Origin: Microscillaceae bacterium
Lineage (GTDB): Bacteria; Bacteroidota; Bacteroidia; Cytophagales; Microscillaceae
Direction: 5' to 3'
Assembly (NCBI GenBank): GCA_011390205.1
Contig: JAABSX010000027.1
Span: 1-53,423, forward strand
Length of the DNA stretch: 53,423 nucleotides
The translations under genes and the position numbers were made by a program. The notes under the pieces were generated by a model. It was not told the DNA's origin. It ran no database searches and saw only the letters and a list, made by a program, of their open reading frames with translations. Shown here one piece after another: positions 42,451-52,270 of this stretch (its first letter is position 1; every line of letters starts with the position of its first letter).

Positions 42451-44283
42451 TCACTCAGGGCAAAAAGCGATACACTCCCCTCCGTGATTGATTTCAAACT
42501 GCTTCGCACCTTGCTTCACCATTGCACGTCCGTCTATAAAACTAAATACCTCTTCATATTGAGGTGCTATAGCCCACTCTCCCCTTGTGTTGATAAAGCC
42601 CCACTGATTACCCTCTCGGGCAGCGGCGAATCCTTGGTAAAAATTCCTAACTTCTACGAATGTAGGTTTGATGACCTCAGTGCCTTGAGTATTGATAAAG
42701 CCCCAGTACCCGTCTTTCCTGACGGCAGCCATTCCATTCTCAAAATCACCTCCGTAATCATACTCAAAATCTATCAAATATTGATGCTTGGCATTGACAT
42801 AGGCAGTTTTTCCGTTAAGGATGACCCTTGCCAAGCCCTCCTGAAACCTTCCTATCCAATCATATTGAAACGGGATGATGGTTTTGCCTTGGTTGTCTAT
42901 GGCACCAAATTTTTGGTTAAAGGCGACCCTGGCAGCTCCCTCGTGAAAATTATCTGCCCACTCATATTTAAAATCAATGATTTTATCTCCATTTTCATTG
43001 ATATATCCATATTTTCCTTTTTGAATTACCTTCGCCACCCCATCAGCGAAGCGGTTTACGAATCCGTATTTTCGAGCAAGCTCTTTGGGGCTGATTACTT
43101 CTTGATAAACAGGGTTTTTTAAGATTCTGACGGGGCGGTCAGGCAGTCTATAAGAGCCTAGTTGCACGGTACTCAGCATTGCTACAGCTACAAGGGCAGC
43201 CCCTCCTAGCACTGATTTTATCACGGCAGGCAGGTTATTTTTTTGCTGATAATGCTTTGGTGAGTTTTTAAATTGTCTTTTGCGTGTCTGAGGGTTAAGT
43301 GCAGGCAGGGGCTTAGACACATTTACTGTTTGAAAAGCCTCTTCCCATTGTTTGGCTGAGGGGCGGAGGGTTTCTTTTTCATATCCTTCTTCAAAGCAAG
43401 TCTTGAACAAATACTGAATTTGAGCATCGAGATGATAAAATGCTTGGTGCGGCAATGGGATAATTCTAAAATGTTTGTTCATTTGCCCCATCGGGAATAA
43501 GCCCTCTCTGATTTTTTGGGCATATGTGTCTAGCTTATCAAAAGGCGGGTGGCAAGTGCCTGTAAAAGGATGCAAACCCAATAAAACCTTGTAAAAAACC
43601 ACTGAAAGCGAGAATCTGTCCCAAGTTTCACGCATTACATCTGAGGGGATAAGTTGCTGGGTTTTGAGCTCGGCAGGGCTGTACTCAGGGCTTGCTTTTT
43701 GGGCTGGAAACAAAAGACGTTCTTGGGCAATCACTGCCACAGAATCTACATCTAGCACAGTGATTTCTCCCTCAATATTCACTTTGATATTTTCGGGCTT
43801 GATGTCCACAAACACATAGCGTTGTATTTGGTGTATTTGGGCAAAAGCAGTGGCTATGTTTTTACAGACTTGCAACCTATTTTGCAGCCCTATGAGGGTG
43901 TTTCGGTCAAATTTATACTGCCATATCTTGTCTATTTTGTCAGATACATAAGGCGTGCAAAGCTGTGTAAGGTCTATGGCATCGGATATTTTAGGCATAA
44001 GATACCCCACAAAATCCAGACAATCGGACGTTTTATAAATCAATGCCTTGGGCCAAGCAAGGGTTGGCTTACTTGGCTGATAAAGCGGATTGGCAAGCAT
44101 ATACGCAAGCTTTTGCTCACGGGCAGGGGTTTGCTCTTTGCTGTGATACACTTTTATCACAGTGTTTTTGTATTTGGGTGGAGAGATGACTTCATAGACT
44201 ACACCTTCTCCCCCTCTTCCCAATGGTTTGGGGTGGATTGTGAGCAGTTCGTTTTGAGATGTGTAATAAGATGTATGAATCAT
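42451..44283 (-). CDS. Membrane-anchored protein kinase with C-terminal WG repeats
   Basis: 610 residues from ATG 44283 (the frame extends to 44349 but family similarity starts here). Kinase domain at about 15-320: glycine loop GRGGEGVV (22-29), VIKVYHS with Lys44, catalytic FVDIKPENI with Asp160 and Asn165 in place of HRD, and LDVDS (Asp178/Asp180) in place of DFG, as in the YegI/HhH-associated bacterial kinases. A basic linker, one membrane span (about 352-378), then roughly six WG repeats (KYGYINENG, KFGAIDNQG, YWGFINTQG, QWGFINTRG). Topology would put the WG repeats outside the membrane. Targets unknown. Confidence 0.87.
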   Translation of the reverse strand: MIHTSYYTSQNELLTIHPKPLGRGGEGVVYEVISPPKYKNTVIKVYHSKEQTPAREQKLAYMLANPLYQPSKPTLAWPKALIYKTSDCLDFVGYLMPKISDAIDLTQLCTPYVSDKIDKIWQYKFDRNTLIGLQNRLQVCKNIATAFAQIHQIQRYVFVDIKPENIKVNIEGEITVLDVDSVAVIAQERLLFPAQKASPEYSPAELKTQQLIPSDVMRETWDRFSLSVVFYKVLLGLHPFTGTCHPPFDKLDTYAQKIREGLFPMGQMNKHFRIIPLPHQAFYHLDAQIQYLFKTCFEEGYEKETLRPSAKQWEEAFQTVNVSKPLPALNPQTRKRQFKNSPKHYQQKNNLPAVIKSVLGGAALVAVAMLSTVQLGSYRLPDRPVRILKNPVYQEVISPKELARKYGFVNRFADGVAKVIQKGKYGYINENGDKIIDFKYEWADNFHEGAARVAFNQKFGAIDNQGKTIIPFQYDWIGRFQEGLARVILNGKTAYVNAKHQYLIDFEYDYGGDFENGMAAVRKDGYWGFINTQGTEVIKPTFVEVRNFYQGFAAAREGNQWGFINTRGEWAIAPQYEEVFSFIDGRAMVKQGAKQFEINHGGECIAFCPE

Positions 44284-44516
44284 AGTTGAGATGATTTGTA
44301 TAAAACTTTCTAAATACTCATTTCTGTAAGGCAGCATAAATATACTCAAAAAGATGCTAAAGATAAAAAAATTTGGTTAAATCATTTTTTACCAGGCATC
44401 AAAAGCATATTCAGACCTACACAAGGGCATCAATATACAGTATATCAAGACATGGCACTCTTTTTGTCTTTTTGGGGGGAGATGAATCCTATTTTATTAA
44501 CTCAAACCTTTTTATC

Positions 44517-45194
44517 ATGACTAAGAAAATTTTATTATTAACAGCTATCTTTTGGCTTGCTGCAGTATTTTTTGCCTTTGCCCAAGATGATTCAGAAGAA
44601 AATGAATACCTTAAGCCAGATTATGGAATGCTCACGGCTGAGTATCAGTTTTCGCCGCTCAGTCCTAATCCACTCTCTATAGAAAACCTAAGATTGCGTT
44701 ATTTTATTGATTACAACCTTGCACTTCGTGCAGGCTTAACCCTTGACTATCAGAATGACAGCCCTACGGATTCACTTTCTTTGAATGGATTCAGGACAGG
44801 GCTTAGGGCAGGGCTAGAGTTTCACTTCCCTGGCACGAAGCGTTTGTCTCCTTACTGGGGCTTTGAGCTGCAGTTCTTATCTCAGGGCTACAATGCAGAA
44901 GAAACAGATGATGGAGATGTTACGGAAGTGAGAGGACAACAAGTAGATGCCCTTGGCAATTTTGGTGAGAGGGGCTATTTCAGTTTTGGTGGCACTGCCT
45001 TGCTTGGTTTTGACTTGTACCTCGCCAAAAACTTCTACATGGGTGCAGAGCTAGGGCTAAGTGCCAATTCTCGCTCTTTTAAGGATACAGAAGTTACTTT
45101 TAATGGCACGAGCAGTATCATACAAACTGGTGGAAATGAATTTAGACTGGGCATCAATGCCAATAACCTCATCAGGATAGGTTATGCTTTCTAA
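44517..45194 (+). CDS. Small outer-membrane beta-barrel protein
   Basis: 225 residues from ATG 44517, which opens the signal peptide MTKKILLLTAIFWLAAVFFA; upstream codons of the longer frame do not look coding. The mature part contains alternating strands (LALRAGLTLDYQ, FRTGLRAGLEFHFPG, NFYMGAELGLSANSRSF) and ends in a strand with terminal Phe (LIRIGYAF), the classic insertion signal for outer-membrane barrels. Likely eight strands, OmpW/OmpA-like porin type. A strong terminator follows. Confidence 0.83.
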   Translation: MTKKILLLTAIFWLAAVFFAFAQDDSEENEYLKPDYGMLTAEYQFSPLSPNPLSIENLRLRYFIDYNLALRAGLTLDYQNDSPTDSLSLNGFRTGLRAGLEFHFPGTKRLSPYWGFELQFLSQGYNAEETDDGDVTEVRGQQVDALGNFGERGYFSFGGTALLGFDLYLAKNFYMGAELGLSANSRSFKDTEVTFNGTSSIIQTGGNEFRLGINANNLIRIGYAF

Positions 45195-45217
45195 AATGGA
45201 CTTTTACGTCTGAATGA

Positions 45218-45251
45218 AGGCTTAAAAAAAGGCAATGCTTTTTTTAAGCCT
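45218..45251 (+). terminator. Strong rho-independent terminator
   Basis: AGGCTTAAAAAAAG (45218-45231) pairs perfectly with CTTTTTTTAAGCCT (45238-45251), a 14-base stem with a six-base loop, followed by TTTTTT. It closes the barrel gene's transcript. Confidence 0.92.
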
Positions 45252-45337
45252 TTTTTTACATCCCTATTTCTAAGATGTATGCACTTTCAAGATTTATTAA
45301 TGCCTCTTCCTGCCTTAGAAAAAATACCCTTCAAACG

Positions 45338-45372
45338 TTTTGAACAAAAGTAAGTAGTTTTTTGTAGATTTG
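45338..45372 (+). promoter_or_regulatory. Putative promoter of glmM
   Basis: TTTTG (45338-45342) and TAGATTTG (45365-45372) fit the Bacteroidota -33/-7 pattern with 22 bases between, near the usual spacing. The ATG at 45397 would have a leader of about 20 bases. Confidence 0.6.
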
Positions 45373-45396
45373 CATTTCAAAAAATGAAACAAAACT

Positions 45397-46782
45397 ATGA
45401 CGCTTATCAAATCTATATCAGGAATCAGAGGAACTATCGGTGGGAAAAGTGGCGAATGCCTTAGCCCTTTTGATTTAGTAAAGTTTGCATCGGGCTATGG
45501 GTCTTGGCTAAATGAAAGGTCGGAAGCTTCTACAGTCATCATCGGGAGAGATGCACGCCCTACGGGTGAGATGGTTACCCAAATCGTGGCGGCTACCCTC
45601 CAAGCACAAGGGATTGATGTGATAGATTTGGGCTTATCTACCACACCCACAGTAGAGATGGCGGTCATGTTTGAGAAAGCTCAAGGAGGCATCATCATCA
45701 CTGCAAGCCATAACCCTGTGCAGTGGAATGCCCTCAAAATGCTCAATGAGAAAGGAGAATTTCTGAGCAAAGAAGACAGTGAAGAAGTGCTCCGCCGCTC
45801 AGAGGCAACAGAGGAGTTTAGGTATGCAGAGCTTAAAAAACTGGGTACTTATAGGCTAGATGATACATTTCTTCAAAAACACATTGATGCCATCTTGGCA
45901 CTCCCCCTAGTAGATAGAGAGGCCATCAAGACACGAGATTTTAGTGTGGTGCTTGATTGTGTAAACTCTTGTGGAGGACTGGCTTTGCCTCCTTTGCTTG
46001 AGGCGCTTGGGGTGCAGTATGTCCACGAAATGTATTGTGAGCCTAACGGAAATTTTCCGCACAACCCTGAGCCATTGTCAGAAAATCTCACAGACATTTA
46101 AAGAGAAATGCAAAAAGGAAACTATGATTTGGGCATCGTGGTGGACCCTGACGTGGATAGGCTGGCACTACTCTGCGAAGATGGAAGCATGTTTGGTGAA
46201 GAATATACACTCGTGGCTGTGGCAGATTACATACTCCAAAACCAGCCTGGTGCTACTGTTTCTAACTTATCTTCTACCTTGGCACTGCGTGATATCACAC
46301 ACAAAGCAGGGCAGACCTATACTGCCTCAGCAGTAGGTGAAGTAAATGTAGTGGCTAAAATGAAGGAAACCAATGCCGTCATAGGGGGCGAAGGCAATGG
46401 AGGGGTGATTTACCCCGAGCTGCATTATGGGCGTGATGCCTTGGTAGGGATTGCACTTTTCTTATCACACTTGGCTAAATTTGGCAAAACGGCTTCTAGG
46501 CTTAAGGCTACTTTTCCGAGCTACCATATTTCTAAAAATAAAATCTCGCTGACTCCTGAGGTCAATGTAGATGAAATATTGAGCAAGATAGAAGAAAAAT
46601 ATAAAAACCAACCCATTAATACAGAAGATGGTCTGAAGATTGAATTTGATAAATCTTGGGTGCACTTGCGTAGGTCTAATACAGAGCCTATTATTCGGAT
46701 TTATTCGGAGGCTGACTCAGTAATCACTGCTGATAATATTGCCCACAAAATCATGAATGACATCAAAGAGTTTGTAAACTAA
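45397..46782 (+). pseudogene. glmM: Phosphoglucosamine mutase, interrupted by one in-frame TAA
   Basis: The gene is 462 codons long, normal for GlmM, and every motif is intact: phosphoserine loop ITASHNPVQW (Ser104), metal loop DPDVDR (250-255), sugar-binding GGEGNGGVIYPE and phosphate-binding RRSNTEPIIRI near the end. A single TAA at codon 235 (46099-46101) lies between ENLTDI and REMQKGNYD, with the same frame continuing on both sides. GlmM converts glucosamine-6-phosphate to glucosamine-1-phosphate for peptidoglycan, so loss should be harmful unless there is a second copy. Sequence error, readthrough, or a split two-chain enzyme (second ATG at 46108) are all possible. A good promoter precedes it. 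Confidence 0.9.
46099..46101 (+). other. In-frame stop codon within glmM
   Basis: TAA at codon 235 of the glmM frame. A single substitution from TTA, TCA, AAA, CAA, GAA or TAT/TAC would restore sense. A restart at ATG 46108 would give 224 residues including the metal loop and phosphate-binding motif. Confidence 0.93.
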
Positions 46783-46960
46783 ACCCTTGGCTGGCTTAAG
46801 TGCCTAGACATATTGAGTTTGTGTTACTTTCTGTGTAATCTGCTGAAGATTAGCACATTGGCAAGTGCGCAAATTTGTATATTTTAGACAACATGCCCTC
46901 AATAATACCCTAAAATTGATTAAAAAAATAATTGTTCCTGACATCAAAAAATAAATGCTT

Positions 46961-48106
46961 ATGAAGGTCTATTTTGACAATGCTGCCACTACTGCCATCG
47001 CTCCCGAAGTGCTCGAGGTGATGCTTCCCTTGCTTCAGAATGTGCACGGAAACCCCTCTTCTATCCATGCCCCTGGGCGTGAGGCAAGGTCTATCATAGA
47101 AAAATCACGTAAAAAGATAGCCCAACTGCTCAATACCTCTCCCTCAGAGATTTTTTTTACTTCAGGAGGAACAGAAGCCGATAACTTTGCCCTGAGCTCA
47201 AGCATAGAAAGCCACGGCATCAGGCACGTCATCAGTAGCCCGATGGAGCACCATGCTGTGCTGCACACGCTGGAGTATCTTGCCAAAATAGGCAAAATCA
47301 AATTACACCTCCTAGAAGTAGATCAGCAAGGAAACCTCAATTATGAACAACTAGAGGAATGGCTCAAAACACTCTCCCCTACCTTGGTATCTCTGATGCA
47401 CGCCAACAACGAAATCGGGAATCTCTGTGATTTAGAAAAAGTAGGCAATCTATGCAGAGCACATCACGCCCTTTTTCACTCAGATACTGTACAGACTATG
47501 GGGCATTATAGACATGATTTACAAAAAATCCCTATTGATTTTATAGTCGGCTCGGCACATAAATTTCACGGACCAAAGGGCGTTGGCTTTATTTATATCA
47601 ATGCCCAAAATAAAATCCCTCCTTACTTGCACGGAGGAGCACAAGAGCGAAATATGAGAGGCGGCACGGAGAATATCTACGGCATAGTGGGCATGGCAAA
47701 GGCATTGGAAGAAGCCTATCAGGAGATGGAGCAGCATCAAAGACATATTCTCTCCCTCAAAAAAAGATTTATCACAGAGATAAAAACACACATCCCCGAT
47801 GTTTATTTTAATGGAATGAGCGGTGAAGCAGAAAACAGCCTCTACACCGTGCTGAATGTGAGCCTACCCCCCTCAGCCCAAAATGATATGCTCCTCTTTA
47901 ACCTTGACATCAATCAAATCTCGGCATCGGCGGGGAGCGCCTGCTCAAGCGGCTCAGAAGTAGGCTCACATGTGCTCAGGGCAATCGGGGCAGAGGCAAG
48001 CCGTGCTGCAGTTCGTTTTTCTTTTAGCAGATACAACACCGAAGAAGAGGTAGATTATGCCGTGGGCGTACTCTCAAAAATCTATGCAGCCTCTATCTCT
48101 GCCTGA
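46961..48106 (+). CDS. Cysteine desulfurase (NifS/IscS family)
   Basis: 381 residues from ATG 46961 (MKVYFDNAATT); an ATG six bases earlier is equally possible. PLP lysine is Lys201 in GSAHKFHGPKG; the catalytic Cys328 lies in SASAGSACSSGS; conserved SGGTEADN and HANNEIG are present. The length and mobile Cys loop fit group I desulfurases that supply sulfur for Fe-S clusters or tRNA thiolation. No iscU or suf gene is adjacent, so the acceptor is not known. Confidence 0.93.
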   Translation: MKVYFDNAATTAIAPEVLEVMLPLLQNVHGNPSSIHAPGREARSIIEKSRKKIAQLLNTSPSEIFFTSGGTEADNFALSSSIESHGIRHVISSPMEHHAVLHTLEYLAKIGKIKLHLLEVDQQGNLNYEQLEEWLKTLSPTLVSLMHANNEIGNLCDLEKVGNLCRAHHALFHSDTVQTMGHYRHDLQKIPIDFIVGSAHKFHGPKGVGFIYINAQNKIPPYLHGGAQERNMRGGTENIYGIVGMAKALEEAYQEMEQHQRHILSLKKRFITEIKTHIPDVYFNGMSGEAENSLYTVLNVSLPPSAQNDMLLFNLDINQISASAGSACSSGSEVGSHVLRAIGAEASRAAVRFSFSRYNTEEEVDYAVGVLSKIYAASISA

Positions 48107-48221
48107 TAAACGATAAATTTGCAAAGTTTTTGTAATAAGCCACTCAAAGGCAGAGGCAATCCCTAAGATTTACCTCTGCCATATGCATCAAAATAAAATT
48201 TAGCGTTTCAATTCTTACATT

Positions 48222-51200
48222 TTGAATACTAAAAATAAAGGCTTCCATTTCATTGGCGTTTTGGGTTTGTGTTGTTTTCTGATGACAGTCTATGCACTGT
48301 ACTGGAGCACGCAAAGTAACCCAGCACGTGCGCCTGAGTTTTATCAAAGCCTGAAAAGCAAAGTACAGAATGAGATGAATACGCTGCAGCAAGCCCACAA
48401 ACAATGGCAAGCAATGGCTTTTACCAACCCTGATACGCTGCTGTTCTCTCAAAAATTTTCACAAAATTACCAATATTTCTTACTTCAAAACCAAAAAATC
48501 TTGTTTTGGTCTGACTTCAGGTTCGTACCTGATGCCTCTTGGCTTCAAGGGGAATATGATTTTAGGCTAGGGGCTAGAGAGGGCGATTTGTACCTCATAG
48601 CACAATCGGCTCAAATACAAGAAACGGACACACTCCGTGCCTACAGCCTGCTGAATATCTACCAAAACTACAAGATAAAAAATGCCTACCTCAAATCAGG
48701 AGTCAATCAGGATGTCTTAAGTTATGAAGATATTGAGATTATACAAGCCCCTCAAGAGCAAGAGTATCAAAATATATACTCTCCGAGAGGTGAATTTTTA
48801 TTTGCCCTGAAATGGAAGAAAGACCATCTCCCTCACTCAGCGTATCTAGACATTTTAGGAGGAATTTCTTTTATTTTGGGGGTTTTGCTGATGGCATTTT
48901 GGGTCAGCGGGCAAGCCTTTCAGCTTGGGCAGCAAAATCAATATTCGAGGGCATTTTTGGTGTGGCTAGCCTATGGCATCTTAGTCAGGGCTGTGATGCT
49001 TTTGGGGCAAATCCCTCAGGTGTGGCTCGGGAAGCTGCACTGGCTGAGTGCTAAATATTATCAGGCTGGCTGGCTGACTCCTTCACTGGCTGATTTGGTA
49101 CTTAATTTACTTTTTCTGGGGCTTTTGATGATGTATATTCTCAAAAATTTCAGACATTTTTGGTGGACTCGCAGCTTGTTGGCTTTGTATCCTCGCCATC
49201 AATCAGGGATGCTTGGCATAAGTATTCTTGGGGTTTTATCAGTGTTGCAGCTTTTTTTATACTTGCTGCGCACACTATTTTTTGATTCTGAAATCACCCT
49301 TGACATTACCCGAAATCTTGATTTTGGTCATCGCAGTCTGAGTGGTATTGCGGTATTTGGCTTGAGTGCTTTAGTGTTTTTCTTGGTTTTGCATTTTTTT
49401 GCTCGCTTATTTTTGCAGTTTGCTGATAAAAAAGACAAGCAGACCTTTCCGACACTTTTTGTCGTCTTTCTGCTCTATGCCCTGCTGATGTATCTCTTTG
49501 GTGAGTTATCACAAGGGCTGGTCATTCTTTTTTATACAGCTTTCTTTTTTGTGGGGGTTCTTTACCTTGATTTACCTCGGTATCTGTACCGCTTTGTATA
49601 TGCTACTTTTATTTACTTTTTTGTAAGTGCCATTTTATTTGCCTCTTTAGGAGCTTATGCCCTCTATCAGTATGGGCAACAAAGAAGCCTCAAAGAAAGG
49701 CGGGCATTTGCTACACTGCTCATCCCTGAGCAAGACCCCCTTTCGGAAATGCTCCTAAGCCAAGCCATACAGCAGATAAAAGCTGATAGCAGCCTTAGGC
49801 AGGCACTGCAGGACAGCAGCTACCAAAAAGAAAAACTCATTGCCCAGATAAAAAAACAATATCTTAGCAAAAACTTTGACAGCTATGAAACGGATATTCT
49901 GATATTTGGCACTGATAATCAATCACTTGACCCACAACGCCCCGAACTCAACTACCAAGATTTTTATACCAGATACCAAAGGATAGACTATGCTACTTCT
50001 AGCCCCGAAATCTTCTTCATAGACCTCTCAGGCATCAACCTTGTCAGGCATTATGTGGCTTTTGTAGAGCTTAAAAATGCCAACAATACGGCTTTTAATA
50101 TCTTGGTAAATCTCACACAAAATAGAGACCTCTCCAACAATGTCTATCCTGAATTACTCATAGACCAAGCCAACAGGCAGAGCCAAAAAAGTAAACACTA
50201 CAGCTATGCTTTTTATGACAACAAACAACTGGTCTATAGCTTAGGGAACTATAACTATGCCCGTGATTTTAAGGAAGTATATTTTAATGAAGAGTCTCTT
50301 TTTTTTGAAGGACTTCGTGTAGATAACTATGAGCATCTCTCTGTAGAGGTTTCGTCTAAAAAAGTAGTGGTTTCTATCCCAGTTTACGCTTGGAGTGCGA
50401 TATTCTCTAATTTTGCTTTTCTGTTTTTGGTATTGATGTTTGTGATTTTGGGCTTTATACTCATTTATAGCTTCTTAAATAGGCTGAGGGGCTTCAAAGG
50501 AAATTTTGCGACAAGGATACAGTTTTACCTGAATATTGCTTTTTTTCTGCCTTTGCTTACTGTCAGTATTACTACCCTCAGCATCATCAGCACCAATTAT
50601 AGAGAAGATTTTTCGAATAGCTTTACTAAAGATACTCGCCGAGTAGCACGCAACCTTAGCCCCTCTCTAGATGAATATCTGCAGAAAGGGCTTGGGCAAG
50701 ATGATTTTACGAACCAATCTCTCCAAATAGCCCGCATTGCAGGGCTAGACATCAATGTGTTTGACCCCTCGGGCAGGCTTATCACCACTAGCCAGCCTGC
50801 CATCTACGAGATAGGCATTTTATCAAAATACATCAACCCCGAAGCACTCAAAGAGATTAAATACCAAGGAGAGACGCAAAGCATCCAGAAAGAATCTGTG
50901 GGGGGGCTTGCCTATCTGACGGTCTATATGCCTCTAAAATCTTATGAATCAGAACAACTCTTGGGCTTGGTAAGCATTCCGTTTTTTGACTTTCAGTATG
51001 AGCTAGAGCAAAGACTGGTGGAAGTACTCAGCACGATTATTAATATTTTTGTGAGTACACTGATTGTGTTTTTGTTCTTGTCTTATATGGCTTCACAGAT
51101 TTTAATTATCCCGCTGAGGCTCATCACCCAAAAAATCCGAAAGACCTCTTTTTATGATTATAGCGAGCCGCTTGTGTGGGAGTCAAAAGATGAAATAGGG

Positions 51201-51941
51201 TTGTTTGTAAAAGAATATAACCGAATGCTCCAAAAACTAGACAAAAGCATGGAAGCCCTTGCCCGAGGACAGCGTGAATCGGCTTGGCGTGAGATAGCAC
51301 AGCAAGTAGCCCATGAAATCAAAAACCCACTTACGCCTATCAGACTGACTCTCCAGATGATGCAAAGACGCTTAGAAGGGCAAAGTGAAAAAATCAAGGC
51401 GACCTTTGAGCGTTCTATTGATACCCTCATAGAGCAGGCTGATATCTTGAATGACATTGCTACTTCTTTTTCTTCTTTTGCCAAAATGCCTATCCCCAAT
51501 AGTGAAAGATTTGAAATCACGGAGCTACTCCAAAGCACTGAAAGCCTGTATGCTGATGAAAAAATAGAGGTCAGTCTGAATATTAGTCCAGGTACATTTT
51601 ATGTGCAAGGAGACCGCAAACTGATGGGTAGGATATTCACTAACTTGGTAAAAAATGCCCTAGAAGCTACCCCCGAAGGGCAAGATGCCAAAATGGAAAT
51701 CTCACTCACTGCTGAGGTAGAGGGAATCATCAAATTGGCCTTCAAAGACAATGGAGAAGGAGTAAGCCTTGAGGCTCAAGACAAACTTTTTATGCCCAAT
51801 TTTACCACCAAAAGCACAGGCTCGGGCATCGGGCTGGCAGTCTCTAAGCGAGGCATAGAGCATGCAGGTGGGCGAATCTGGTTTGAAACTACCCTTGGCG
51901 AAGGTACTACTTTTTTTATAGAATTACCCTTGGTAGATTAA
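48222..51941 (+). CDS. NtrY-like multi-span histidine kinase
   Basis: 1239 residues with a TTG start at 48222; no ATG precedes the first span. An N-terminal span (about 10-27), an extracytoplasmic domain (30-205), a cluster of about seven spans (208-480), a second extracytoplasmic domain, a span near 720-745, another extracytoplasmic part, a further span and a HAMP region (SQILIIPLRLITQKIRK). The phosphoacceptor His1031 is in QQVAHEIKNPLTP (NtrB/NtrY class), and the ATPase shows NLVKNALEATPEG, DNGEGVS and GSGIGLAVSKR. No response regulator is adjacent. It may sense an envelope or nitrogen-related signal; the class name only describes sequence type. Confidence 0.9.
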   Translation: MNTKNKGFHFIGVLGLCCFLMTVYALYWSTQSNPARAPEFYQSLKSKVQNEMNTLQQAHKQWQAMAFTNPDTLLFSQKFSQNYQYFLLQNQKILFWSDFRFVPDASWLQGEYDFRLGAREGDLYLIAQSAQIQETDTLRAYSLLNIYQNYKIKNAYLKSGVNQDVLSYEDIEIIQAPQEQEYQNIYSPRGEFLFALKWKKDHLPHSAYLDILGGISFILGVLLMAFWVSGQAFQLGQQNQYSRAFLVWLAYGILVRAVMLLGQIPQVWLGKLHWLSAKYYQAGWLTPSLADLVLNLLFLGLLMMYILKNFRHFWWTRSLLALYPRHQSGMLGISILGVLSVLQLFLYLLRTLFFDSEITLDITRNLDFGHRSLSGIAVFGLSALVFFLVLHFFARLFLQFADKKDKQTFPTLFVVFLLYALLMYLFGELSQGLVILFYTAFFFVGVLYLDLPRYLYRFVYATFIYFFVSAILFASLGAYALYQYGQQRSLKERRAFATLLIPEQDPLSEMLLSQAIQQIKADSSLRQALQDSSYQKEKLIAQIKKQYLSKNFDSYETDILIFGTDNQSLDPQRPELNYQDFYTRYQRIDYATSSPEIFFIDLSGINLVRHYVAFVELKNANNTAFNILVNLTQNRDLSNNVYPELLIDQANRQSQKSKHYSYAFYDNKQLVYSLGNYNYARDFKEVYFNEESLFFEGLRVDNYEHLSVEVSSKKVVVSIPVYAWSAIFSNFAFLFLVLMFVILGFILIYSFLNRLRGFKGNFATRIQFYLNIAFFLPLLTVSITTLSIISTNYREDFSNSFTKDTRRVARNLSPSLDEYLQKGLGQDDFTNQSLQIARIAGLDINVFDPSGRLITTSQPAIYEIGILSKYINPEALKEIKYQGETQSIQKESVGGLAYLTVYMPLKSYESEQLLGLVSIPFFDFQYELEQRLVEVLSTIINIFVSTLIVFLFLSYMASQILIIPLRLITQKIRKTSFYDYSEPLVWESKDEIGLFVKEYNRMLQKLDKSMEALARGQRESAWREIAQQVAHEIKNPLTPIRLTLQMMQRRLEGQSEKIKATFERSIDTLIEQADILNDIATSFSSFAKMPIPNSERFEITELLQSTESLYADEKIEVSLNISPGTFYVQGDRKLMGRIFTNLVKNALEATPEGQDAKMEISLTAEVEGIIKLAFKDNGEGVSLEAQDKLFMPNFTTKSTGSGIGLAVSKRGIEHAGGRIWFETTLGEGTTFFIELPLVD

Positions 51942-52006
51942 GTGCATGGTTTCAAAAGTTTACTTATGCTGTAACCTGAAACTCCAGTTTCGAGTAGTAT
52001 GGCTTT

Positions 52007-52028
52007 GCCCGAGCTAGGAAACTCGGGC
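52007..52028 (+). terminator. Rho-independent terminator of the NtrY-like gene
   Basis: GCCCGAG (52007-52013) pairs with CTCGGGC (52022-52028) around an eight-base loop and is followed by tacttttttac. Confidence 0.8.
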
Positions 52029-52144
52029 TACTTTTTTACTTCCAGACCTATAGCCACACTATCTGGAGATGTTTTTTTCCAATCGGCCTGACTGAGGCGT
52101 CCCCCACTTTCGGTACCAAAACCCAGCAAAATTAAGATGTAAAA

Positions 52145-52270
52145 TTAGGCAAATCTCTCACTTAATTTCTTAAACTCTTCTTTTGATAAACCAATACTTG
52201 GCCTAAATTGTCTATCATTCTTTACATTATTAAAAATACTGCTTCTTGCTTCTATATTTTTAAATATATT
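52145..52270 (-). pseudogene. Remnant of an IS5-like DDE transposase (N-terminal part)
   Basis: On the minus strand a 41-codon open segment reads IEARSSIFNNVKNDRQFRPS and continues IGLSKEEFKKLSERFA before TAA. The pattern (QFR..IGLSKEEF..L...F) resembles the helix-turn-helix start of IS5-type (DDE_Tnp_4) transposases. There is no ATG and no catalytic DDE part, and a stop lies directly upstream, so this is a dead scar. Terminal inverted repeats were not found. Confidence 0.55.

Noticed and set aside
42415-43122. Plus-strand 235-residue ORF opposite the kinase gene
   Set aside because: It is antisense to the WG repeats, whose repeat structure and composition are clearly coding on the minus strand.
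45397-46101. Two independent genes instead of a split glmM
   Set aside because: Both halves are in the same frame, the sum equals one full GlmM, and motifs are distributed across both; kept only as a possible split enzyme.
51971-52030. tRNA-like or ncRNA gene after the NtrY-like kinase
   Set aside because: The palindromes are simple stems with a T-run, without a cloverleaf or conserved tRNA bases; best read as a terminator.
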